Shown here: positions 27,629 to 36,685 of the stretch, one piece after another
How positions within the stretch are numbered: position 1 is the first letter of the stretch
Layout: each line of letters starts with the position of its first letter
Origin: Ignavibacteria bacterium
GTDB lineage: Bacteria; Bacteroidota; Ignavibacteria; Tepidaquicellales; Tepidaquicellaceae
DNA: 64,000 nt
NCBI GenBank assembly: GCA_019187405.1
Contig: JABAQZ010000011.1
Location: forward strand, 124,001 to 188,000
Direction: 5' to 3'
Made by a program: the position numbers and the translations under genes
The notes under the pieces: model-generated
What the model was told of the DNA's origin: nothing
Databases searched by the model: none
What the model saw: only the letters and a program-made list of their open reading frames with translations

Positions 27629-28739
27629 GATACTAATTGTCTCATCCGAATTTCCGCCTGGACCCGGAGGGATCGGAAATCATGCTTATAATTTATGCAG
27701 ATATCTCAGCACAGAAGGCAATGAAGTTACAGCGATGACAGTTTCGGATTATACGGACGAATCAGCTTCGCAGAAATTTGACAAAGAGCAGGATTTTGAG
27801 ATAATAAGATTCAAGCGATATGAAAACAAGTTAAAGACATTTTCGAAAAGAATTAAGCTGCTGAAGGATAAGATAAACGCAAGCGGAGTTAATCTGATAA
27901 TATTTTCAGGAAGATTTTCTTTGTATTCGTCATTGTTTATCGGGAAAAAAAACGGAAGAATAAAATTCATAGCAATAGCTCACGGTACTGATGTAAATGC
28001 CGGGAATACGGTTGAGAAAATGCTAATCAAAAAAGCGCTTTCAAAAATGGATTTAATAATTCCTGTGTCAAAATTTTCATCGCAGAAACTTCCCGAGAGT
28101 ATAAGCAGGAATAAAGTAAATATTATTCCAAACGGATTTGATATAGAGGGAATTTCAGCAATAAATTCTAATCCAAAAAATCTTACTGAAGGGAAACTGA
28201 ATCTTATAACCGTAGGAAGTCTCAGTCCGAGAAAAGGTCAACATAATGTTTTAAATGCAATGCCGGAACTAATATCGGAATATCCGTATATCAAATACAA
28301 TATTGCCGGCAGAATCACCGATGATTCAAGAATTAAAAAATATATCGATAAGAGTGACATTAGGGATAGAGTAATCATTCACGGTCAGGTTACCAACAGA
28401 AAGTTGTATGAAATAATACAAAGCTCCGACATATTTATAATTCTTAGCGAGCAGCAGGCAAAAGGAAGCATGGAAGGATTTGGCATTGCAATACTTGAAG
28501 CAAATTTTTTTGGATTGCCTGCAATTGGTTCGAGGAACAGCGGTATTGCCGATGCTATATCAGAAGGTAAAAACGGAATTCTCGTCAATCCGGCAAATAC
28601 CGGGGAGATTGCAGAAGCAGTAAAAAAAATTGTAAATAAATACGAAGATTACAGCCGAAATGCAGTTGAATGGGCAGGTAAGCATCATTGGTCAAAAATT
28701 ATTAAGAGATATACTGATGCAATCAATAAATTAAATTAA
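27612..28739 (+). CDS. Glycosyltransferase family 4
   Basis: This 375-residue GT-B enzyme has the N-terminal loop SEFPPGPGGIGNHAYNLC. The donor domain has TVGSLSPRKGQHNVLNAM and ILSEQQAKGSMEGFGIAILE, then NSGIADAISEGKNGILV. The TTG start is preceded by AGGAG a few bases upstream, one of the few clear Shine-Dalgarno sequences in this locus. It overlaps the preceding GT2 gene by 17 bases. Confidence 0.92.
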   Translation: MKSSFKILIVSSEFPPGPGGIGNHAYNLCRYLSTEGNEVTAMTVSDYTDESASQKFDKEQDFEIIRFKRYENKLKTFSKRIKLLKDKINASGVNLIIFSGRFSLYSSLFIGKKNGRIKFIAIAHGTDVNAGNTVEKMLIKKALSKMDLIIPVSKFSSQKLPESISRNKVNIIPNGFDIEGISAINSNPKNLTEGKLNLITVGSLSPRKGQHNVLNAMPELISEYPYIKYNIAGRITDDSRIKKYIDKSDIRDRVIIHGQVTNRKLYEIIQSSDIFIILSEQQAKGSMEGFGIAILEANFFGLPAIGSRNSGIADAISEGKNGILVNPANTGEIAEAVKKIVNKYEDYSRNAVEWAGKHHWSKIIKRYTDAINKLN

Positions 28740-28792
28740 CAGCTTTTTTACTTTGTTAAAGAGTAGGAATTTATTTCATTAAATGATTTAGC

Positions 28793-29920
28793 TTGAAGCT
28801 TGTAATTATTTCACATACATCTCATTACATCAGCAAAGAGAAAATAGTAGGCTGGGGTCCGACAGTAAGAGAGATAAATAAGCTATCGGATTTATTTGAT
28901 GTAGTTTACCACATAGCTCCATTTTATAAAAAAAATGCTCCTGATAGTTCGCTGCCATATTCTAATGAGAAAATAATTTACACACCGATTAATTCATACG
29001 GAGGTGAAAATATAAAGGATAAGTTAACGGTAATCACCACTGCTCCTCATAATTTAAATGTAATCAGAAACACAATTAAGAAGCTTGACAGATCAGACTG
29101 GATACACTTTCGGGCACCGACGGCAATGGGACTTTATGTTATCCCGTATCTTAGCATTAACAGAATTCCGAAACTCTGGGTGAAGTATGCCGGAAATTGG
29201 AGAATGGAAAACCAGCCTTTATCTTATTCTTTTCAGAAATGGTGGCTGGCTAATAATCTGCAAAGATCAAAAGTTACCATAAACGGTTATTGGAAAGGTC
29301 AGAAGGAGCATCTGCTTGATTTTAAAAATCCATGTTTCGACAAGCATGAGCTGGACAATGCAAATCGATCAGGCATGAATAAAAATTTTTCAGAAAAGCT
29401 GACAATCTGTTTTGCAGGATCACTCACACAAAACAAAGGAGCGGGAATTTTAATAGACGCGTTGAGAGAATTTACTCAAAAAGATCAGATAGAGGAAGTG
29501 ATTATTGCAGGTGATGGGATTCTGAGAAGTGAATTTGAAAAATCAGCCGAACAGACGGGAGTAAAAATTACTTTTAAAGGATATTTATCCAAAGATAAAA
29601 TGTACGGCATGTATGAGAGCTCTCATCTAATAGTACTTCCAAGTGAATCCGAGGGATTTCCCAAAGTAATAGCAGAGGCAGCCGCTTGCGGATGTGTACC
29701 AATTGTTTCGGATGTATCATCAGTATCTCAGAGTTTTGACGAAGACAAGGCATTTTTGCTGAAAAGGATAAATGCCGAAGAGTTGACGGAGAAACTCATT
29801 TCAGCATTTGAAGATAGAAACTTACTGAAAAAGAAGTCAGAGGCATGTATAAAGATATCGGAAGAGTTTACTTATGAAAATTACATCAAAGCAGTAAAAG
29901 AAAAAATTTTATCAGATTAA
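28793..29920 (+). CDS. Glycosyltransferase family 4-like
   Basis: This 375-residue GT-B enzyme starts with TTG. The N-terminal half includes HTSHYISKEKIVGWGPTVRE and WVKYAGNWRM. The donor half has CFAGSLTQNKGAGILIDAL and VLPSESEGFPKVIAEAAACG with E-x7-E. The 53-base gap before it has no clear terminator. The donor is unknown. Confidence 0.88.
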   Translation: MKLVIISHTSHYISKEKIVGWGPTVREINKLSDLFDVVYHIAPFYKKNAPDSSLPYSNEKIIYTPINSYGGENIKDKLTVITTAPHNLNVIRNTIKKLDRSDWIHFRAPTAMGLYVIPYLSINRIPKLWVKYAGNWRMENQPLSYSFQKWWLANNLQRSKVTINGYWKGQKEHLLDFKNPCFDKHELDNANRSGMNKNFSEKLTICFAGSLTQNKGAGILIDALREFTQKDQIEEVIIAGDGILRSEFEKSAEQTGVKITFKGYLSKDKMYGMYESSHLIVLPSESEGFPKVIAEAAACGCVPIVSDVSSVSQSFDEDKAFLLKRINAEELTEKLISAFEDRNLLKKKSEACIKISEEFTYENYIKAVKEKILSD

Positions 29921-29993
29921 AAAAATAAATAATTTGTTAAATTTATTTAAAAATAATCTCTTAAGCGCAAATTACGCAATCGTTAAGTAGAAA

Positions 29994-31331
29994 ATGAATA
30001 GGAATCCATACAAAGCTGAATTCATGCTGATATTCAGCATACTTTTAGGACTTACCATGCTTTTTAACAGAAATCTGAGTGAAGTATATTCAGGTCTGAT
30101 AGTTATTTATGGATTATATAAAATTTTTGCAAGCAAGAACCGCGATGGTTCTGCTCATATATTTGCGGCATACAGTATGGGCATTGAGGTGTTGTTCAGA
30201 ATGAATTCCGGAGGATTGGGATATGAGTGGGGAAAATATGCGGCTGTACTTTTATTGATGGCCGGATTTCTTGTCGAAAAAATGAAAAAGGAAACACCTG
30301 TAATTTATTTGATGTTTTTGGCTTTGCTGATTCCTTCAATATTTGTTATAGATTATCCTACGTTTGACAGATCGAGACAAATGGTTTCGTTTAATCTTTC
30401 CGGTCCGATAACGCTTGCCGTTTCAACAATTTATTTTTATAGAAGAAAAATGACTCCTCCGCAGTTAAGAAAGCTGCTGTTAAGCATGCTGTATCCAATA
30501 GCTGCAATGTCAGTATTTATTTATTTCAGAGCAGGAGATCTTGAGACAGTTGAATTTACGACGGAGTCAAATTTTCAAGCGAGCGGTGGTTTTGGACCAA
30601 ATCAGGTATCAACGATTTTCGGACTGGGTATTCTTATCATTGCAATTGCTCATTTCCAGAGCATCAGATTGTTCAAATTAAAATTTGTAAATATTATTCT
30701 CCTTTTTGCTTTTCTGATAAGAGGACTTGCAACTTTTTCCAGAGGTGGTATGCTTGCTCCTCTGCTGGCTATTTTTTTATGTATAATTATAATGACATTT
30801 TTGGATGCGAATTTTAAGACAAAGCTCAATAAAGTAGTTTTTGCTTTTATGTTTGTATTTATTATTGGAATACTCGGTTTCAATTATGTAAATGATGTCA
30901 GCGAAGGCTTGCTTGAAATGAGATTTAAAGGCGAATCTATGTATAATAAAGAGAAGAGCAACATATTCAGCGGAAGGGATGAGATTTTTGCGGAGGACAT
31001 TGAAATTTTTGAAAATAATGTTTTGGTGGGAGTAGGTCCGGGAATGTCAATGGAAAAACGCGCTGAGATAAGCGGTGTCGAAACCGCTGCACATATTGAA
31101 TATTCAAGGCTCCTTGCCGAACATGGTGTTTTTGGAATAATTGCGATTCTCATCATCGTAATTTTTCCCGTGAAGTATTTCATTAAAACAAAATCCGTTG
31201 ATAACAGAATCATGCTGATCCTTTGTATAACATTTGTATTTTTTACGATGGGGCATGCTGCTATGAGAACTGCCGCGCCGGGATTTATTTATGGCATGGC
31301 GTTTATTAATATTATCCGAAGAAGGGAATGA
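29994..31331 (+). CDS. O-antigen ligase/polymerase family membrane protein
   Basis: This 445-residue polytopic protein has about ten to twelve hydrophobic segments. Its large periplasmic loop ends in SGRDEIFAEDIEIFENN, then LVGVGPGMSM and AAHIEYSRLLAEHGVFGII. This is the Wzy_C pattern (G.GPG near an H.....L.E.G) shared by WaaL ligases and Wzy polymerases; the sequence alone cannot separate the two. It would join or polymerise undecaprenyl-linked glycans in the periplasm. The ATG start follows a 73-base AT-rich gap, and its stop overlaps the next start (ATGA). Confidence 0.85.
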   Translation: MNRNPYKAEFMLIFSILLGLTMLFNRNLSEVYSGLIVIYGLYKIFASKNRDGSAHIFAAYSMGIEVLFRMNSGGLGYEWGKYAAVLLLMAGFLVEKMKKETPVIYLMFLALLIPSIFVIDYPTFDRSRQMVSFNLSGPITLAVSTIYFYRRKMTPPQLRKLLLSMLYPIAAMSVFIYFRAGDLETVEFTTESNFQASGGFGPNQVSTIFGLGILIIAIAHFQSIRLFKLKFVNIILLFAFLIRGLATFSRGGMLAPLLAIFLCIIIMTFLDANFKTKLNKVVFAFMFVFIIGILGFNYVNDVSEGLLEMRFKGESMYNKEKSNIFSGRDEIFAEDIEIFENNVLVGVGPGMSMEKRAEISGVETAAHIEYSRLLAEHGVFGIIAILIIVIFPVKYFIKTKSVDNRIMLILCITFVFFTMGHAAMRTAAPGFIYGMAFINIIRRRE

Positions 31332-32350
31332 TTTTTTATGCAGGCAACATTCTTTCAAAACACGGATATACTCCGACATTTATAGAATCTCTTACTCCAA
31401 AATTTTCCGAACATTACTCAATCATTTCTGTTTCAGATAAAAAAAATCAGATTGTAAGGTTAGCAGATATGATTACCGGTTTTTTAAAAAATAAAAAAAA
31501 AATTAAACTTGTGCTGATTGATTCTTACAGCCTCAGAGCCTTTTGGTTTACTTATGCTCTTGCCGTATTAAGCAGACAATACAAAATTCCTTACATGCCG
31601 ATTTTAAGAGGAGGCGGATATCCCGAGAGGCTGCAAAAATCAAAAAAACTTTGTGATTATATTTTCACAAATTCAGCAAGAAATATTTCACCTTCTCTCT
31701 ATCTGAAAGATCAGTTTGAAAAATGCGGATACAAGACGGATTATATACCAAATTTTATTAATATCAAAAACTACAAGTTTACAGAAAGAACTTCTATAAA
31801 ACCCACATTACTTTGGGTCAGATCTTTTGACAGGACTTATAATCCGCTAATGGCAATAGAGATAATCAAACTACTTAAGATAAAATATCCTGATGCAAAA
31901 CTGTGTATGGTAGGACCTGATAAAGACGGCAGTATGAACGATGTTTTAAAACTTACGGAAAAATACGGATTAACTGATTCGGTTGTTTTTACGGGAAAAA
32001 AATCAAAAAGAGAGTGGGCAGAGTTATCAGAGCAATATGATATTTTCATAAATACAACTGATTATGACAATCATCCTGTAAGCGTAATAGAAGCAATGGC
32101 ATTAGGATTACCCGTTGTATCCACTGATGTCGGCGGCATTCCATTTTTAATAGAAGACGAAAGGGACGGATTGTTGACAAAACCGGGTGATGCAGTGAAG
32201 TTTACCGAGAAAATAGAAATCTTGATTAAAGATAATGCTCTTGCTAAAAACATATCACTGAATGCCAGAAAGAAAGCAGTGGAGTTTGACTGGGAAAGAG
32301 TAAAAGAAAAATGGTTTGAAGTGATAAATCCATATTTGAAACACAGCTGA
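31328..32350 (+). CDS. Glycosyltransferase family 4
   Basis: This 340-residue GT-B enzyme is a little short because its N-terminal domain is reduced. The donor half has LLWVRSFDRTYNPLMAIEII, FTGKKSKREWAELSEQYD and VSVIEAMALGLPVVSTDVGG. The ATG overlaps the previous stop by four bases, and the stop is immediately followed by the ATG of the next gene, so the three genes should be translated together. Confidence 0.9.
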   Translation: MIFYAGNILSKHGYTPTFIESLTPKFSEHYSIISVSDKKNQIVRLADMITGFLKNKKKIKLVLIDSYSLRAFWFTYALAVLSRQYKIPYMPILRGGGYPERLQKSKKLCDYIFTNSARNISPSLYLKDQFEKCGYKTDYIPNFINIKNYKFTERTSIKPTLLWVRSFDRTYNPLMAIEIIKLLKIKYPDAKLCMVGPDKDGSMNDVLKLTEKYGLTDSVVFTGKKSKREWAELSEQYDIFINTTDYDNHPVSVIEAMALGLPVVSTDVGGIPFLIEDERDGLLTKPGDAVKFTEKIEILIKDNALAKNISLNARKKAVEFDWERVKEKWFEVINPYLKHS

Positions 32351-33652
32351 ATGTCGTTTCTTGAACTAAGTCTGAAACTAAAGGGATTTCCTTTTGATGA
32401 AGCCGTTGAAGAATTAAACAGGATAAAATCTATGAATCCCGTTGAATTCAGAACATGGCAGGAAAATAAAAAATGGGAAATTGCAAATTATCATTTCTTG
32501 AATACAGAGTTTTACAAAAGTTTGTTCAGTAACGGTCTGCCGGGCAGATGGGAAGACCTGCCTGTACTTAAGAAAAGTGATTTTCAGAATTCAGAAAAGA
32601 AAACTATTTCAGATCAATTCGATAAAAATAAAATTTATTCCGGGTTTACTTCTGGCTCAACCGGCGAACCATTTAATTATTTTAAGGACAAATATTCGCA
32701 TGCAATGACTTGGGCATTGATTAAAGACAGGTATAAGGGATTCGGGATAGATTTATATTCAAAACAGGCAAGATTTTACGGAATACCGCTTGAGAAAAAA
32801 GAGTATTACATGGAAAAATTTAAAGACATTTTATCCAACAGGAAAAGATTTCCCGTATTTGATCTTTCGGACAATATGCTGCAGAAATTTCTTGAAAGTT
32901 TCAGGAAGCACAGTTTTGACTTTGTTTATGGATATACAAATTCCATAGTTCTGTTTGCGAGATTTTTAAAATCAAAAAATTTGATTTTAAAAAATGAATG
33001 TCCTTCTTTGAAAGTATGCATCTGCACTTCAGAAAACTGTCATGAAGAAGACAAAAAAATCATTTCACAGACATTTGGTATTCCGGCAGTAAACGAATAC
33101 GGCGCTTCGGAAGTTGATTTGATAGCATTTGAGGATACGGAAGGTAACTGGAAGCTGTCAGACGAGAATGTCTATACTGAAATTCTCGATGAAGAAGGTA
33201 ATCTTCAGGTCAAAGAAGGTGAAGGCAGGCTGGTGTTTACGGCGCTGCATAACAGAGCGATGCCGATAATAAGGTATGAAATCGGCGACAGAGTATTGAC
33301 CGAAAAACGCAATGATAAATTAATAATAAAGAGGTTACTCGGCGGAATTGGCGACAGTATTATTTTACCGAGCGGAAAGAAATCTTCTGCAGTAAGTTTT
33401 CATTATATTACAAGAGACATACTTGAAAACAGCGGATTGCTGAAAGAGTTTATAATCAGACAGGAAAATCCCGGCAAATTTGTTTTTGAAATTGTATCGG
33501 ATTCTGAAATTCCCGAAGAATATCTTAACCGGATAAAATCTAAAATGGAATTATATCTTGAACCCGGACTTGAAGTGAAGTTTAACAGAGTTGAAAAAAT
33601 CGAACGAACAAAAGCAGGTAAGATGAAGTTATTTTATCCTTATATCAATTGA
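32351..33652 (+). CDS. PaaK/CapK-like AMP-binding enzyme
   Basis: This 433-residue protein is related to phenylacetate-CoA ligase. It has the phosphate-binding loop TSGSTGEP (100-107) and NEYGASE for the adenylate-binding core. VFTALHNRAMPIIRYEIGD is the hinge-side block, and the C-terminal half ends KIERTKAGKMKLFYPY with a conserved-type Lys. CapK-like relatives occur in capsule loci and are thought to activate a carboxylate as an adenylate. No acyl carrier protein, thiolation domain or acyltransferase is next to it, so its acceptor is unknown. It has no gap to the upstream stop and a TTGA overlap with the next gene. Confidence 0.85.
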   Translation: MSFLELSLKLKGFPFDEAVEELNRIKSMNPVEFRTWQENKKWEIANYHFLNTEFYKSLFSNGLPGRWEDLPVLKKSDFQNSEKKTISDQFDKNKIYSGFTSGSTGEPFNYFKDKYSHAMTWALIKDRYKGFGIDLYSKQARFYGIPLEKKEYYMEKFKDILSNRKRFPVFDLSDNMLQKFLESFRKHSFDFVYGYTNSIVLFARFLKSKNLILKNECPSLKVCICTSENCHEEDKKIISQTFGIPAVNEYGASEVDLIAFEDTEGNWKLSDENVYTEILDEEGNLQVKEGEGRLVFTALHNRAMPIIRYEIGDRVLTEKRNDKLIIKRLLGGIGDSIILPSGKKSSAVSFHYITRDILENSGLLKEFIIRQENPGKFVFEIVSDSEIPEEYLNRIKSKMELYLEPGLEVKFNRVEKIERTKAGKMKLFYPYIN

Positions 33653-34848
33653 GACTTGTCATATTATCACAATATTTTCCACCCGAAACCGGTGCGCCTC
33701 AAAACAGACTATTTGAACTTGCAAAAGGTTTTATTAAAGAAGGCTGGGATATTTCGGTTATTACGGCAATGCCAAATTATCCGAAGGGAAAAATATTCGA
33801 AGAATACCGCGGCAAGTTTAGTACCAAGGAAATAATAGATGGAATAACAGTTTACAGGTACTGGATATTTGCGTCCAATTCGACTAAAAGTTTATTAAGA
33901 ATTTTATCGATGATTTCATTTTCCATTACGGCTATGTTTTCATTGGCTGCCGTAAAAAAAATAAAACCGGAATATGTGCTTGCGGAAAGTCCGCCGCTGA
34001 CTTTATCATTTACCGGATATCTTCTTTCGCTATTCAGCAAAGCAAAATTAATTATGAATGTTTCAGATGTCTGGCCGCTGACCGCTAAAGAACTTGGATA
34101 CATCAATGATGGTTTCGCATATAGATGCATAGAGAAGCTTGAAAAATTTTTGTATAAAAAATCATTTCTATGCACGGGGCAATCGGAAGAAATTATATCT
34201 CACATAAAAAAGTATAAAAAAGAAAATACATATTTATTCAGAAACGGAGTTGACATAAACAGATTCAGACAACCTTCAGTTAAGAATAAGCAGAATAATA
34301 ATTTCAAAATTGTTTATGCGGGATTGCTCGGAGTTGCACAAGGGATTTATTCAATTGTAAAAAACACTGATTTTAAAAGTCTCGGTGCCGAGCTGCATAT
34401 ATACGGAGACGGACCTGAAAAGGTAGAGACGGCTGAGTTAATAAGCTCGAACGGAGGAGGAAATGTATATTTGCATAATTCTGTTGGCAGGAATCAGATC
34501 CCGGAATTGCTTGACATGTATGATTGTGCGTTAATACCACTTGTAAAAAATATCTACGGTGCGGTTCCTTCAAAAATTTATGAAGCAATGGCGGCGGGAC
34601 TGCCGGTTTTATTTTCCGGAGAAGGTGAAGGCGCTGAAATTATTTTGCAGAATGACTCCGGACTCGTATCGAATGCAGGAGATTTCAGGAAACTTGAAGA
34701 AAATATTTTGAAACTTAAAACATCGGAAGAATTAAGAAATAAGTTGAGTCGAAACGGCAGAAAAGCAGCTGAAGATAAATTTGACAGAAATAAGCTTATA
34801 CCGGAATTATCCAAAAAATTAAAAAATATGACAGGTAAACAATGCTGA
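33649..34848 (+). CDS. Glycosyltransferase family 4, WbuB-like
   Basis: This 399-residue GT-B enzyme begins LVILSQYFPPETGAPQNRL and has VITAMPNYPKGKIFEEYRG, SPPLTLSFTGYLLS and MNVSDVWPLTAKELG. This is the arrangement of WbuB and other amino-sugar (FucNAc-type) transferases. The donor side has KIVYAGLLGVAQGIYSIV and PSKIYEAMAAGLPVLFSG. The closeness to WbuB suggests a 6-deoxy-amino sugar donor, but this is inference. The TTG start overlaps the previous stop. Confidence 0.88.
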   Translation: MRLVILSQYFPPETGAPQNRLFELAKGFIKEGWDISVITAMPNYPKGKIFEEYRGKFSTKEIIDGITVYRYWIFASNSTKSLLRILSMISFSITAMFSLAAVKKIKPEYVLAESPPLTLSFTGYLLSLFSKAKLIMNVSDVWPLTAKELGYINDGFAYRCIEKLEKFLYKKSFLCTGQSEEIISHIKKYKKENTYLFRNGVDINRFRQPSVKNKQNNNFKIVYAGLLGVAQGIYSIVKNTDFKSLGAELHIYGDGPEKVETAELISSNGGGNVYLHNSVGRNQIPELLDMYDCALIPLVKNIYGAVPSKIYEAMAAGLPVLFSGEGEGAEIILQNDSGLVSNAGDFRKLEENILKLKTSEELRNKLSRNGRKAAEDKFDRNKLIPELSKKLKNMTGKQC

Positions 34849-35669
34849 AGAGTGTTTTCATTGGTTCAAAGAATGAGTTTGATGAGATAATAGTAGACTG
34901 GCTTTCACAACATACGGAGCTTGCTGGAGTTGTCTGGTCGGATTCTGCAATTTGGAGAAAGACATGGAAAGGAAGATTTAACTACGGAATAAAGCGGGCA
35001 AAGAAATATGGATTTCTGAAAGTCATAAATGAGCTGCTTTTGTTTTTTTATGTAAAAAGAAAAATTGCCGTAAAGGGACTTGGATATCTCAAAAGGGAGC
35101 TTATAAGACCTTACTGGAAAGAAAGAGGTAGAAAATTTACTGACTTAAAATTCAAATCAATAAGTTCGGACAATGTAAACAAAAAAGAGGTTTTAGATTT
35201 TCTGAATGAAGTCAAGCCTGACATAATATTTGCAATGTGTGTAAATGATTTTTTCGGTAAAAAGATCAGATCAATTCCCGCGTATGGAGTATTTCTGTGG
35301 CATGAAGGTTTAACTCCCGAATACAAGGGACTTTATTCACCTTTTTGGACATTGTATAACGGAGAATATGAAAAACTTGCATATACTTTTTTAAGAATGA
35401 ATGATGAAATTGACGGAGGTGAAATATTCGTTCAGGGATACGCAAAAGACATTGATTTAAGTAAACACAATTATTCATTCATCGGGCACAAAGCGATATT
35501 TGACAGTTTGCCGGAAGTCGGTGAATTTTTGATCAAGCTGGAAAGCGGCAGCGTCAAGAGATTAGACAGGTCTGACAGTAAGCAGGGATATTATACATAT
35601 CCCGGACTTACGCAGTATTTGAAAATGGAAAAGAGACTTAAAAAATATTTGAAAAGTAAAAAAAGATAA
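34842..35669 (+). CDS. Formyltransferase-like protein
   Basis: This 275-residue protein has a formyltransferase-like core: PAYGVFLWHEGLTPEYKGLY, with the catalytic-type His154, and MNDEIDGGEI, with Asp191 in the DxGxI position. The Asn normally two residues before the His is Leu152 here. The first 100 residues are basic and do not look like the usual folate-binding half. It could be a sugar N-formyltransferase or a relative with another acyl donor. The ATG overlaps the preceding glycosyltransferase stop by seven bases. Confidence 0.6.
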   Translation: MLKSVFIGSKNEFDEIIVDWLSQHTELAGVVWSDSAIWRKTWKGRFNYGIKRAKKYGFLKVINELLLFFYVKRKIAVKGLGYLKRELIRPYWKERGRKFTDLKFKSISSDNVNKKEVLDFLNEVKPDIIFAMCVNDFFGKKIRSIPAYGVFLWHEGLTPEYKGLYSPFWTLYNGEYEKLAYTFLRMNDEIDGGEIFVQGYAKDIDLSKHNYSFIGHKAIFDSLPEVGEFLIKLESGSVKRLDRSDSKQGYYTYPGLTQYLKMEKRLKKYLKSKKR

Positions 35670-35680
35670 AAGAATAAGTA

Positions 35681-36643
35681 TTGAAATATTTAATAACTGG
35701 AGCAGCCGGTTTCATTGGTTTTCATTTAAGTAAAAAATTCTGCGAAGCTGGAATTGAAGTAATCGGCGCCGATAACATTAATCCCTATTACGATACCAAT
35801 TTGAAGTTGGCACGGCTCGATGAGCTAAAGCATTTTAGTAATTTCAAATTTGTTAAAACAGACATTGCCGAAGTACGAGAACTGGAAAAACTCTTTTGCG
35901 AAAATGATTTTGAACATGTAATTCACCTCGCTGCTCAGCCCGGAGTAAGATATTCCATTACCAATCCTTCTGAAAGTATAAGGAATAATGTTAATGCATT
36001 TTTTAATCTCCTTGAAAGCTGCAAGGAGAAAAAAATAAAATCGCTTGTATTTGCTTCATCCAGTTCTGTTTACGGTAATAACTCAAAGATACCGTTTTCG
36101 GTAAATGAAAATGTTGATCATCCTGTATCGCTTTATGCGGCAACAAAAAAATCTAACGAACTCATGGCTTACACATATCATCATCTTTACAAATTTCCCG
36201 TAACAGGTCTGAGATTTTTTACTGTTTACGGTCCGTGGGGAAGACCGGATATGGCTTATTTTAAGTTTACTCAAAAAATTCTAAACGGAGAAAAGATTGA
36301 TGTTTACAATCATGGAAATATGGAAAGAGATTTTACATATATCGATGATGTAACCGAATCAATATACAGGCTTGTCAAAACGGAAATGAAAAACGAATAC
36401 AGGATTTTTAACATTGGCGGAGAGCATCCGGTAAATCTTTTGCATTTCATTGAAACGTTGGAAGAATGTCTGGGCAAGAAAGCCGTTAAAAATTTATGCG
36501 CCATGCAGCCGGGGGATGTATTGATAACATGTTCGGATTCATCTGAACTTTCGAATTTAACTGGATTTAAACCTGAAATTAGAATTGAAGAAGGTTTGAA
36601 AAAATTTACCAAGTGGTATCTTGAATATTACGGGAAAACCTGA
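35681..36643 (+). CDS. UDP-glucuronate 4-epimerase (CapI-like)
   Basis: This 320-residue extended SDR has TGAAGFIGFH (6-15), NPYYDTNLKLARL, LAAQPGVRYS, SSSSVYG and the catalytic YxxxK as Tyr152/Lys156 in LYAATKK. FFTVYGPWGRPDMA is very close to known UDP-glucuronate 4-epimerases, which interconvert UDP-GlcA and UDP-GalA using bound NAD. The start is TTG at 35681, 11 bases after the previous stop. It supplies a uronic acid, so the polymer probably contains galacturonic acid. Confidence 0.88.
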   Translation: MKYLITGAAGFIGFHLSKKFCEAGIEVIGADNINPYYDTNLKLARLDELKHFSNFKFVKTDIAEVRELEKLFCENDFEHVIHLAAQPGVRYSITNPSESIRNNVNAFFNLLESCKEKKIKSLVFASSSSVYGNNSKIPFSVNENVDHPVSLYAATKKSNELMAYTYHHLYKFPVTGLRFFTVYGPWGRPDMAYFKFTQKILNGEKIDVYNHGNMERDFTYIDDVTESIYRLVKTEMKNEYRIFNIGGEHPVNLLHFIETLEECLGKKAVKNLCAMQPGDVLITCSDSSELSNLTGFKPEIRIEEGLKKFTKWYLEYYGKT

Positions 36644-36685
36644 ATTGTTACAGCAGCCGAAACAAATCAATTATAAAGAAGAGTC

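Noticed and set aside
29923-29948. AAATAAAT/ATTTATTT inverted repeat before the Wzy_C-type gene
   Set aside because: AT-only, no T-run, likely chance.
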